From assembly GCA_033439265.1 (NCBI GenBank), contig JAVTVX010000013.1:15542500-15606499 (forward strand): a stretch of DNA of 64,000 nucleotides, given 5' to 3'. The position numbers were made by a program, and so were the translations under genes. How positions within the stretch are numbered: the first letter of the stretch is position 1; each line of letters opens with the position of its first letter. The notes under the pieces were generated by a model, which worked only from the letters and a program-made list of their open reading frames with translations, was not told where the DNA came from and ran no database searches. Shown here piece after piece: positions 37,161 to 48,100 of this stretch. Source of the stretch: Dillenia suffruticosa (lineage: Eukaryota > Streptophyta > Magnoliopsida > Dilleniales > Dilleniaceae).

Positions 37161-38131
37161 CATTACTAGAAAATACGGATTTAGCGACAGAAAATTACCG
37201 ATAGAAAAATATCTATCGGTAATAGCGACGAATTTGTAATGGATTAACGTCGGTTTTTTACCGAGAGATTAGCGACAGATTAGCGACGGAAATATTTCTG
37301 TCGTTAAACCCTAAAAAAAATAAAAAAAAATTATAAAATTATCAGTCATGGATTACCGATGGAATTTTTCATGACGAAAATATTCCGTCGTTAACTTCCG
37401 TCGGTGAATTGGTGAAGGAAAAAAAAAATTAAAAAAATATATATACAGCCTTTAGTGATCGAAAATTAGCGACGGATTTTTTTATTTTTATTTATTATTT
37501 TTTTTAATTTTTTTAAATTTTAATTTTATTTAATAATTCTTGTTATTTTTCTTTTATTTTGCAAAGAATAATATTATTTTATTTTTGAAAAATTTTTATT
37601 ATTTTATTTTAAGTAATAATAAAATTATTTTATTATTTTATAATAAATTATTTTTAATTTTTTAATTTTTAATTTTATTTAATAATTCTTATTATTTTTA
37701 TTTTATTTTGCAAAGAATAATATTATTTTATTTTTTCAAAATTTTTGTTATTTTATTTTAAGTAATAATAAAATTATTTTAATATTATTAAGAAATAAGA
37801 AAAAAATATTATTAGATAACTTGTTTAATCTAGTGACTAGAGTGCTCTCACATTATTCTTTGCGCGAGTTTGAATCTCACTAACAGCAAGTGTGGGTAGT
37901 GGGTATGAGCTGCTGTGCATTTTTTTCTTTTTTCATAACTCAAATCAGCAACGGATTCCTGTTCATCGCTGTTTTGTTTTTTCGGTTTCAGTGACGAATT
38001 TTTTTCCGTTGTTAATATCAGCGATAGATTTTTTTTCGTCGCTCCGTCGTTAATCCTATGCTAATATTTGCGACGGAAAAAAAATTCATCACTGAAAATT
38101 AACAGAGTTATAAGTCCGTTTTCTAGTAGTG
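37161..38131. mobile_element. Non-autonomous CACTA (EnSpm) transposon
   Basis: The left end CATTACTAGAAAATACGGA and the reverse complement of the right end, CACTACTAGAAAACGGA, are CACTA-type terminal inverted repeats. TTA flanks both ends (37158-37160 and 38132-38134), the 3-bp duplication expected of the superfamily. Subterminal motifs such as TTAGCGACGGAA and TTCCGTCGTTAA recur in both orientations near the ends, as in EnSpm transposase-binding regions. At 971 bp with no coding potential it needs a helper. A segment at about 37500-37800 is a tandem duplication with period about 165 bp. Confidence 0.88.
37838..37925 (+). repeat. Possible tRNA-like SINE fragment inside the CACTA element
   Basis: CTAGTGACTAGAGTGCTCTC is followed by GCGCGAGTTTGAATCTCAC, which resembles box A and box B of a tRNA-derived SINE. 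Box A fits poorly. It may be a captured or nested SINE head. Confidence 0.3.
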
Positions 38132-38134
38132 TTA

Positions 38135-40145
38135 TTATCTTAGTTTCAAATTTAGCATTTGTTGGCTAAAGAATAAAGAGTTATAAACACACTATTATTC
38201 TAGTTAATTCTTTTATCAGTGCCCGTCTCTTCAGAAAATAAAGTTTGAAGTTAGAGTTTACATGAAAAAAATCTCATATGACAAAACAGAGGTAAAATTC
38301 AATGTTGGAGGCTTCGGTGTATTATAGAATTGCTTTGTGATAAAAAGACAGGCGTCGGTAGATGTTTAGATGTATTGGGATTCTCTTCCGAGACAAATGA
38401 GGTAAATTTGGATTTCCTTAATCAAATCGCTATATTTAACCTCACGGGAAAAGAGTATGAACCCAAAGCAACTTGGATTCAATGCTGAAGGTACATGAAT
38501 AGCCTTTTTACTGCTATTTTTTCTTTTAATGACGGGTGGGGGAGAAGAACAGTGATGGTTTAATCGAAGGAAAGAGGTGAGATTTGAGAGGTGGATAAGT
38601 AATTGCAGCAAATGCCTCAGTTTCAAAATTTTTTTTCTTTGTTATTTATTTGATTGGGTTTTAATTTGAATTTCAAGCTCCAAACAAGGAATAAAATCCA
38701 ACATTCACCAAATATGGGAATTGGACTTCTGATTTCTAAATGTGTTCTTGGTATGCTTCTTTAATGAATATGAAACTAACAGAATTTGCTTAATTATTTC
38801 CTTTTGAGTCATTGTTGTTGAATGCATGTGGCGCGCATTGTAGCATTCATAGATGTGAAATTTTCATATGGAAAAACCTCTTGCAAGCATTGAGACATAA
38901 TTTTTTTTCTATGCCTTTATGGTTTTAGTCCAATAAGCAATCATTGGAAGTAAAACCCTTATTCCCCCTTTTACTTTTTCATATTAAAGTGATAGTAGGA
39001 GACAACTAGCTTCATTACTCCTAATAAACATTACTGGCATGACCTCCACCTATTATGGAATTTTCAAAGTACTTCATTTAATTATTTAATTTGAATATCT
39101 AATTTTCTCATTACACAATGTTAATCGTATTGCCAACTTTAATTCTTTTAGTATGTTCAGATTTATTATTATATTTTTATAATTTTTATAATAAAACGAG
39201 TAGATGACATATATCTTTTAAAAATTGTAAATATATAAAAGAAAATTAGTTTATATAAATAGCATGGCAACACTCCTACTCTTTTGCTATCCTAACAAAA
39301 TTGAGTCTTATTCCGAGGACTTACAGCAAAAGAAAATGCTATTTAATGATTGGGAAACTCTCACTATATTAAGATTTAAAATAAATAAAATTTAAAATTT
39401 ATAGTTGAGGTTTATAATTTTGCAATGAAAATATATTAATATCTTTAAAATTTAATCTATTATCTCCTCCCCCACCCTATTCTCTCTTTATCACTTTTTT
39501 TATACATATTCTCTCTTATCTCTCATCCCTCCTCCCCCCCCCCCTTCTTTATTTCTTGCTCTCCTTTTCTCTGTCTTTTCTTTATCACCAATTTTTCTCT
39601 CCTCCTCTTTTCTTTCTCGTTCCACTCATTTCCTCTCCTCTTCTTTATCGATCTCTTCCTCTCTCGTTGAGTTGCGATGACGGACCAAAAAATTTCAAAA
39701 CTTTCTCCAAAACTACACTAAAGAGAACCAAAAAGAGGGGTGATTATGTCCTAAAAGACTTACCAAAGGGCAGTCTCAAATTCAAATGCACTGACTTTTT
39801 ATTAATTTTTATCTTGGAAATTAAATATATAACATAAGACACATGAAAAATCCTAAATATTAAATAATATTTTCTTTTAATTGAAATCTTCAATCTCCCT
39901 TAAAAAAGAAGGAAAATCAGGAAAACATCTCCCGAGTTCTGAACCAAGATTCGATGCTCGCACATATTCCACGAATAATGTCCCACAAAAATATGCGCAA
40001 ACGTACGAAAAGAGAAAAGGCTTATTCGTCTAGACATGACCTCACCTCACTTCACTTTATTACTCTTGTTTTCCAGTATAAGTCTCTTCTCTCACCTGAC
40101 ATCGGAAGGAAGACCCAAAACCACAAAGTCTTCTCTCTCTATTCC
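38135..40145. promoter_or_regulatory. DCL4 upstream region with long pyrimidine tract
   Basis: About 39465-39670 is strongly C/T-rich, including a C12 run near 39533-39544. Around 40040-40145 the sequence is again CT-rich (CTTCTCTCTCTATTCC directly before the ATG), suiting a plant 5' UTR. No gene is recognised; an 86-codon minus-strand frame near 38.4-38.6 kb has no known similarity. Confidence 0.45.
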
Positions 40146-40285
40146 ATGGGTGACGTCGCCCTATCCTCTACCGCTTCTTCATCTTCTTCAATCGTTGAGT
40201 CGTTTTCTTCGCTGTCTGTTGCTGATGAAGAAAATGATCAAAGGTCTAATTCTCCTGAGAAGGACCCCAGAAGAATTGCAAGAAA
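40146..40285 (+). CDS. DCL4: DCL4 exon 1
   Basis: Encodes [20 protein letters not shown] to [14 protein letters not shown](K/R)IAR(R/K)YQ is the DCL4 lead-in to the helicase. Donor AA|GTATGA. Confidence 0.85.
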
Positions 40286-42069
40286 GTATGATTTTTTTTG
40301 GGGTGGTTGGGGTGTAATGTGAAGTGGGTTTTGATCGGTTTTTGGCTTTGTTCTAGGTATCAGTTAGAATTCTGCAGAAAAGCTATGTTGGGGAATGTGA
40401 TTGTGTATATGGAGACTGGCTGTGGGAAGACCCAAATAGCTATTTTGCTCATTTATGAAATGAGGCACTTGATCAAGAAGCCCCAGAAGAATATTTGTGT
40501 ATTTCTTGCTCCCACTGTTGCTCTTGTTCAACAGGTATCATCAAATATTTTGTGTATTGTTGACATGCTACTTCTTTACTTGTTTTATTTTGGAGGCATT
40601 TATTTCTAATTTTTTTCCTATTTAGCATTGTTAGTTTTAACTTCTTCTGAAGATTGTTCACGAACTTGTACTTGCAAAACACATTAATTTGTTGATTTGG
40701 TATCTCTCTAAAGAAGGAAATTTTTGCTTCATGCTCTGGTCACCGGATGATTTGGCACCCCAGTTGAAAAGGAATGACTGGGTTTATTATTGGTTTAAGT
40801 TTTGGGTGATTGATTCTTGTTGTGTACCTAGTATTACCCTCATAGGAAAGAGTGTGACAAAGGTTAATCCACTAAAATCATGAGGGAAAAATGCAAAGTC
40901 TTTCTCCTTTGAACTGTTTTCTGCAGTATCAGAATTTCTGATCAACATAAACTTGAGGTAGTTTGAAGTTAGAACTAGATGAGTGAAACTAGATTGGTTT
41001 GCTTTAAATTTGTCGGATGAAGGACTAAAATTTGTCAATAGAAAGTAGGAAGGCACTTTGTGTGTGTCCTCAACACACTGCTATTTCATATTGTACTACT
41101 TGTAAAATTTGTCAATTAAAATGAGAAACTTTTGGTAAGAAATATAGGCTTTTGCAAGTAGAAGTCAAATTTCTTTACAAAAATATCTAAAATTATCATT
41201 TTGTCAATAATTTTCTTTATTGAAAAACCCACCTTACCTCAATTTTCCCAAAAGGGCTGCAATACTCTTTAGGGTAAAGGGCCAGTTGGGCTGCAATAAG
41301 AACTAAACTTTGGTGGTTATCCTTGTGAAAAACATGCGTGTTGACTTGAGATTAGCCTTTTGAAGAGCTAAGTGTAGAAAAGTAGTTAATATGGCTTAAT
41401 AAGATCAACTGGAATGGGATAAAGTCAGGTCAGGGTGAACTTAGCCTAAAGGGAGTTGGTGGAAGTTTATGTACTTAAAGATTATTCCATTAGGGCTTAA
41501 TTTGTTCTGCAAAAAATTATCACTCCGAGGAAAATATTCTATTATAGTCCATGGAACAAGAAAATAATGAAAGAAGTTTTTGTATTTGTTCACACTTCTC
41601 TTTAACATTGTTTTAGCCAAATATATATATAAAAATTACAATGAATTAAAATAGGACGCTGGTGAAGAAATTGAAAACCTAAATACAAAAATCTTTGACC
41701 GTATATAAATCAAGAAAGATTTTTTTTGATTGTATGTTCTAACTTAATAAAGTCAAAGATCTTCCCTAATTATATTACATAAATTAGGGAAGAATTAAAT
41801 TCAACAATCTTCCCTAATTATATTATATAAATTAGGGAAGAATAAACCTAAAAACCTTTCCTCTCAAAGATTTTCCCTAGTTATATTATATAAATTAGAG
41901 AAGAATAAAACATGCATCTCTCGATACTCCTCCTTAAGCTAGTGGATGGATATCCTCCATTCCAAACTTGCAGATGATACATTAAAAATAATGCTCAATA
42001 GTCTCTTTGTAAGTACATCGGCTAATTGATATTTGGTCGAGATGGGTGGTGTGCAAATGAAAGAGGTGT

Positions 42070-42105
<36 letters not shown>

Positions 42106-45100
42106 CATTTCCACTTCATTCTTCCACATGGTCAAGACCGTCTCCTTCACTAGCATGTCCAATCATCCTCTTCGTACTAAGTTCCTGCCGTGGGGTTTTT
42201 TCAAGTGATCCTAAAAAATTCTTCAACCTTTCAATATCTTCTCTGTTGAGTTCAGAAATTGAATTTGTGGATTTCCCTCACTGCTTGGATGAGCATTGGC
42301 CACGTGTGCTTGTCCTCCTTCACTTTCAGTCCTATTGGAGAAATTCCTATTCATATTTGAAGGTCGTCCATTGAGTTTCCAGTATGCCTCTCTTGTATGG
42401 TGGTGTCTTTTGCAGTAGCTACACCAAAGAGAGTCTTTTGACTGCTTGATAGGAGGCTTTGATGAGTCACTCTGCTTGTTGAATCCTCCAGTGGGCCGTA
42501 ATGTGACCAAGTCTTTAATTTTAGCAGATTTGTCACTGGGGCAGATCCATCCGCAGCTTGAACCTCGAGCATAACACTTCTTCCTTCTTCAGCATGGACT
42601 ATTGAAATAGTCTCATTTAGAGACAGCAGATCCTCTTTTCCTAAGATCTGTACTCTTGCAGTATCAAACTCAACATTAAGATTAGCAAGGAATCATAAAT
42701 ATGATCTTTTTCAACAAACCTCTTGAGAATTGCTACATCCGAGATGCACTTCATCTCGATACACGGGTAATGATCCAACTCCTGCCATAAGCCCTGCGAG
42801 AGACTGGCATGCTCTTTGTTGGTTGCTGAGATTCTTGTCTTAATCTCATAAATTTGGGCAGCATCATGAACTTTGGAATAGGTTTGTTTGACCATATCCC
42901 AAATCTCCTTGGCTGTACCTTGGAACGTACATGTGTTGCATATTTCTGGAATCATTGAATTCCATAACCACGACATCACTAGCAAGTCATGTTCATCCCA
43001 AGCAGCAAACCTTGGATCCTTTTTGCCAGGTCCTGTTCCAAGCAAATGACTCAATTTGCCTCTTCCCTTCAAAAACATATGAACCAGCTGTGACCACTTC
43101 AAATAATTCCTTCCATTCAGTTGAAATGTTGCCGGTATATTTTGTAAAACACCCGTTGAAGCTATCGCAAAATTCTCAGTTGAAGGCACATCCGAGACAA
43201 GATTAGTTTGGGTGGTTTCCGACATAATTGATTGTTTGAAAGAGCTTTTGGTTAGGAAAGGAGATATGGAAAAATGAGATGAACAAAGAGATTCAGAAAC
43301 GAGCCTAGGGCTCTGATACCCTGTGGAAAATGAAAATAATGAAAAAAGTTTTTGTATTTCTCCCCACTTCTTTTTACATAGTTTCAACCAAATATATATA
43401 TAAAAATTACAATGAATTAAAATAGGATGCTAGCTAAGAAATGAAAAACCTAAATACAAAAAATCTTTGACTGTATATAAATCAAGGAAGATTTTCCTTG
43501 ATTATATGTCCTAACTTGATAAAGTCAAAGATTTTCCCTAATTATATTATATAAAATAGGGACGAATTAAGCCCAAAGATCTTCCCTAATTATATTATAT
43601 AAATTAAGGAAGAATAAACCCAAAAACCTTCCCTAATTATATTACATAAATTAGGGAATAATAAAACTCAAAGATCTTCCCTAATTGTATTACTTAAATG
43701 AGGGAAGAATAAAACATGCATCTCTCGATATAGTCTTTCCCTAGAAAGCATTATGTGAAAAGATGTTTTCTGTTGCTTGGGTGAAATATATAATATTATC
43801 ATTATTTACTAAATTAAGACATTTCGACAAGGTCCATTTGGTTGTAGTAAAAGGGGGAAAATTGGTTCACAGATTTCTTTTAGATTTTCTTAGGATTTGA
43901 TATTGATTGGAAAATGTTTTTATTGACAGATTCTTTTTTACAACACGCTATCTAAGATGTTATTTACTGGGAAATCTAAATTATTCTGTTTCTTTATATG
44001 AGTGAACTTAATGCCCAGTGAACAGATTTTTAGCCCCTTTAATGACTTATTAGTTCCACTAAAGAACCATGAGCTAAAAGAAGAAATAAAATTAAGTTTG
44101 TGTACTTGTGTATGTTATCTTATTTTCTATATTTTGATGTTTCACACCTGTGGACCTAATTCAAATGCACATTTCTGTTGCAGCAAGCCAAGGTCATAGA
44201 AGAAACTGTTGATTTAAAAGTAGGGGCCTATTGTGGGAGCTCAAAGCGCTTAAAAACCCATGAGGATTGGGACAAAGAGATTGAACAATTTGAGGTTATT
44301 TATGCCAATGATTTTTTCCCATAACATGTTTCTGGTCTTTCAGATGTATTCTTCATCTTATACATATTGTAAAATATATGTTTTTCTGCTCCTTTATTTG
44401 CTGAGCAGCAGAGGACAAAGGCATACACTTGCACACAGAAAGTTATTTCATGGTTGCATTTTGCTGTGGCATTAAGTCCTAGTCATGTTTCTTGTTAGAT
44501 AACTGTTTGTTTTGCTAATAATGATGCTTAGAAAAGCTGAACACTTTAGCTTACTTTATCTGGTAATTTTTCCAGATAGTGGGAGTCATAGGAGCTGTTC
44601 AAACGCAGAGTATTACTCCAGTTTTTCTTGAAAACCGGAAAAATATTCTTTGAATATTCTAAAAAATGGAAAATGTGTTCAACAGTAATATTTTTTTTTT
44701 TAAATTAGAAAAAAGAAAATACAGTTTCCTTTCTCCAGAATTTATACTATCATTGGAGAAGCTCAAATCGAGTATCTCCAATTTTTCCACGGTTACTTTG
44801 CTGATCAGAATATTCTCTTCTCCGAAATTTTTCTTCCTCTCTCTCTATCTCTCTCTCGCTGCCATGTGAATCAGCCTGTGAAGAACTTGATGGACTATGC
44901 AATAGGCAAAAGCAAGGAAGGCAGAGATGAAAGGATAGTTGGTGTAGACTGACGAGTATGAAGAATCTGAATACGACAATGACTGCTGTGCTTCGCCATC
45001 GCTAATCTGCTTGCCCTTATCTTCCAACTTCTTGATGTCTATATATTTTCTCTCTAACTGCAAAAAAGTTTTGCTAATTTCCTCTGCTTGTTGTAGAAAG

Positions 45101-48100
45101 AGTGAGAGAAGTGATCTAAGGGAATATTGTCGGGCGGGGACGAAGTTGATTGGTTAGAAATGGAAAAATTTGTATTGCTATGTTGCCAGATTTGTTGCTT
45201 TCTTGGTCATTGTTGCATTTTTGTGGTATGATTTTGAAGTTCATAATGTGATATTATGGGTTTTTTTGTTCAATAATTTGTTGTTTGTGAAGTTGATTTC
45301 TGAAGTGACGGAGGCTTAAAAGAGAATGAGGAATAATAAAGCCATAGGACCTGGTGGCATACATATAGAAGTGTGGAAATGTTTGGATGAATTTGGTATA
45401 AAAGTGTTAACGGATATTTTTAATAAAATTTGGCAAATTAAGAGAATGCCTCAAATATGAAGAAAAAGTATAATTGTATCGCTATATATAAATAAATGAG
45501 ATATATAAGATTACTCAAAGTATAGAGGAATTAAGCTTATGAGCCATACTATGGAGTTGTGGGAGAGAGTAATAGAATATAGATTGAGATTGGAGATAAA
45601 TATATTTCAAAACCAGTTTGGATTTATGCCAGAAAGATCCACCACAGAAGCAATATACTTGTTAAGACATTTAGTGGAGACATATAAAATACAGATGAGA
45701 GACCTACATATGGTATTCATTGATTTAGAAAAAACATAAGATAGGGTTTCTAGAGACTTATTATGGTGGGCACTGATGAAGAAAGGGATATTTTTGAGAT
45801 ACATTAATCTCATTAGAGATATATATGGGGGAGCTGTAACTGGTGTAAGAACTTGCGGGGGTTTGAGTGATAGTTTCCTTATTAACATTGGACTCCGTCA
45901 AGGTTCGGCATCAAGTCCCCTCTTTGCAATAGTGATAGACGAGATCACAAAAAATATCCAAGATGAAATACCATGGTGTATGCTTTTCGCAAATGATATA
46001 GTGCTAATTGATGAAACCAGGGAGAGTGTTCGTGCTAAACTAGAGTTAGAGAATCACACTAGAATCCAGAGAGTTTTAATTAAGTAGATAGAAAACTGAA
46101 TATATGAGATGTAGGTTTAGCGATAATTATTGGAATGATGAAAAAACGATTAGGTTAGATGAGCAAAATGTACAAAAAAATGAACGATTTAGATATTTAG
46201 ATTCTATCATTCAAAATGATAGCAATATAGATGGAGATGTGAATTATAGGATTCAAGGGGGTTGGATGAAATAGGACATCTGGAGTTCTTTGCAATTGCA
46301 CCATGCCATTACATTTGAAGAGAAAATTCTATAGAACCGCGATTATATATATATATATATATATCTTTTTTATTGTATTTCTATTTATTTATTTATTTAT
46401 TTTTATTTCTTTATTTCACTTTTATTTCCTCTATATTTTTCAACTTTGTCTCTCAAATGGACGATCTCAAATATTAGGATTAAGGCTTAGTTTGTTGTTG
46501 TTGTTGTTGAAGTTGACTTCTGTGTTCTTTGAGACTTGGTTTTCCTCTGTGAATTGATTTCATTTGCAATGTTTTGAATTGGGGTTTGTGTGCTTTCTTG
46601 AGATAAACTTATCATTCCTTTCAAAAACCTAAACCCCTTTTTGTGCCTACTGGTTATTTGGATTTTGGGTCTTTTGATTTTTAAAGTTTTTAATCTGAAG
46701 TTTTGGGTTTTTTGTTCAAGAATTGTTGTTTGTGAAGTGGGTTTATTTGTCTTTTGGAAATGACTCTGTGCTTTACTATTGAAATTGAATTTACTTGCAT
46801 TGTTGTGAACTGGGGTTGGGGTGTATGTCTTTCTTGAGTTAAGCCTCATTTTCTTCAATCTTTGATTTCCTCTTCTAGAAAAGATGGGGTTGTAGAAAAA
46901 TAGTAAATCAATGCTGCAAAATGGGTTTGCAGAAATGGCAGATAGTGTTTGTAGATCTTTCACAAAGAGGTTGCTGGAAAATGTGGACTTTCTTGTATTT
47001 CTAGGTCTATTATAACTGATGCTTTCAGTGCTATGATTTGATGGATTCCATTTTCGTAACAAAAGATGATCAATGTTCTTCTTTGCTTGATTGTGGTTAA
47101 GTAGTGAACCAATGGGTGTCAGATACTCCCAAATCTTACAGGCATTTTCTTCCGTTAAAAATTTTTCTTCCGAGGACATGTAGTCTTGAGAGATGTATTG
47201 TTTTTAAAAAAAAGAGTTGTTTGATGCATGAATGAATCTCTGAGGATCAAAGCATGAAACCTTGAGGAAGAGAGAGACATACCAGTTTCTTTTAGCAAAT
47301 GTCATATTTCTGGGTATTCTTGTGAGTAAATATTCAGACACATGTAACATGTTTTGTTGAAATGCCTATATGAAGCTATGTTAGTTATAGAGTGTATTTC
47401 TAACCTTGACTTAGTTTAGTGTTAGTGCCACTAAATTAATTTTCACATGCTAATAGTTAAATCAATTGAAGGTGAGAGTTGTAAAATTAAAAATTAATGT
47501 ATGGAGTGGATTAATATTTCTTTCGGCACCAAACAAAATTGTGAAAAATTGGCAATACCTTTAAGTTAGAAAAGAAACAAGTTGCTTATGAGAAATATTC
47601 TGTTTATAATCCATTGGTGTGGTCTCATTTCTTTCTCTTTGTAATGATAATGACATAAATCAAGTCTTCAATTTTTCCTCTTCCTCTATCCCTATCCCAT
47701 GTACAGCATTTGAATGAATCTAGAGCACTACAATATAGAGATTAAGTTGGAAAATAAGTTTATTTTAAACACAATTTCAGTTTTGTAATTTTTCTCTAAA
47801 CAAGAAACAACATATTTTGAACACATTTTTGAATTTTCTGACTTGGAAAATATTTTGAAATTTTGAAAAAATGAACATGTTTTCTAGTTTTTCATTAGAA
47901 AATAAAAATTGGAAATGAAGTACCAAAAAAAAAATTGAAGTTGGAAAATGAAAATTGTTCTGTTATTGAACAGCCCCCAACTATTTTTTTAACCACTGTT
48001 TCATCTGAATTGTTTGTGCAGGTTTTTGTCATGACCCCGCAGGTACTACTACGTGCATTAAGCCATTGCTTTATCAAATTGAAGATAATTGCACTTTTGA

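Larger units (their letters stand above)
41550..43730 (-). mobile_element. Copia-type LTR fossil, gag-only (copy B)
   Basis: A 2.2-kb element on the minus strand. LTRs lie at 41550-41926 (3') and 43322-43730 (5'), with a 5-bp flanking repeat TAGTC. Beside the 5' LTR the minus strand reads GGTATCAGAGCCC, an initiator-Met tRNA primer-binding site; beside the 3' LTR it reads AAGGAGGAG, a polypurine tract. The interior, about 1.4 kb, shows only a gag region of the UBN2 kind ([29 protein letters not shown]) and a zinc knuckle. Autonomous Copia elements are near 5 kb, so this looks like a shortened, non-autonomous copy. Its reading frame has a few breaks. The LTRs are clearly similar but differ in repeat number; moderate age. 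A T run of about 34 lies at 42070-42104. Confidence 0.88.
40535..44183 (+). other. DCL4 intron 2, 3.6 kb
   Basis: Contains the gag-only Copia fossil at 41550-43730. The rest, about 40.5-41.5 and 43.7-44.2 kb, shows no element. Confidence 0.85.
44628..47930 (-). mobile_element. Possible MULE-like insert with unknown cargo
   Basis: The left part (about 44628-44700, GGAAAATGTGTTC) and the right part (about 47815-47930, GAACACATTTTTG, GAACATGTTTTC) are weakly inverted relative to each other, and the right end recurs at 298-385 elsewhere in the window. Between them the minus strand has a 230-codon frame (47179-46490, start [20 protein letters not shown]) and a 72-codon frame (45063-44848, with a hydrophobic stretch [19 protein letters not shown]). 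I recognise neither. A diverged repeat unit of about 300 bp occurs twice on the minus strand. RTE LINE copy 2 is inserted in it. The transposon reading is an inference. Confidence 0.3.
44295..48021 (+). other. DCL4 intron 3, 3.7 kb
   Basis: Contains RTE LINE copy 2 and, around it, a possible MULE-like insert with minus-strand reading frames. Confidence 0.8.

Noticed and set aside
38366-38626. Minus-strand gene of 86 codons
   Set aside because: No similarity, splice partner or promoter signal recognised.
39954-40322. Longer DCL4 N-terminus starting at 39954
   Set aside because: The added 64 residues show no similarity that I can recall to DCL4 N-termini and lie in a leader-like CT-rich region; kept only as an alternative.
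41760-43710. CRISPR array from the regular AATTAGGG repeats
   Set aside because: Units are contiguous palindromes inside LTRs without unique spacers, in a plant genome.
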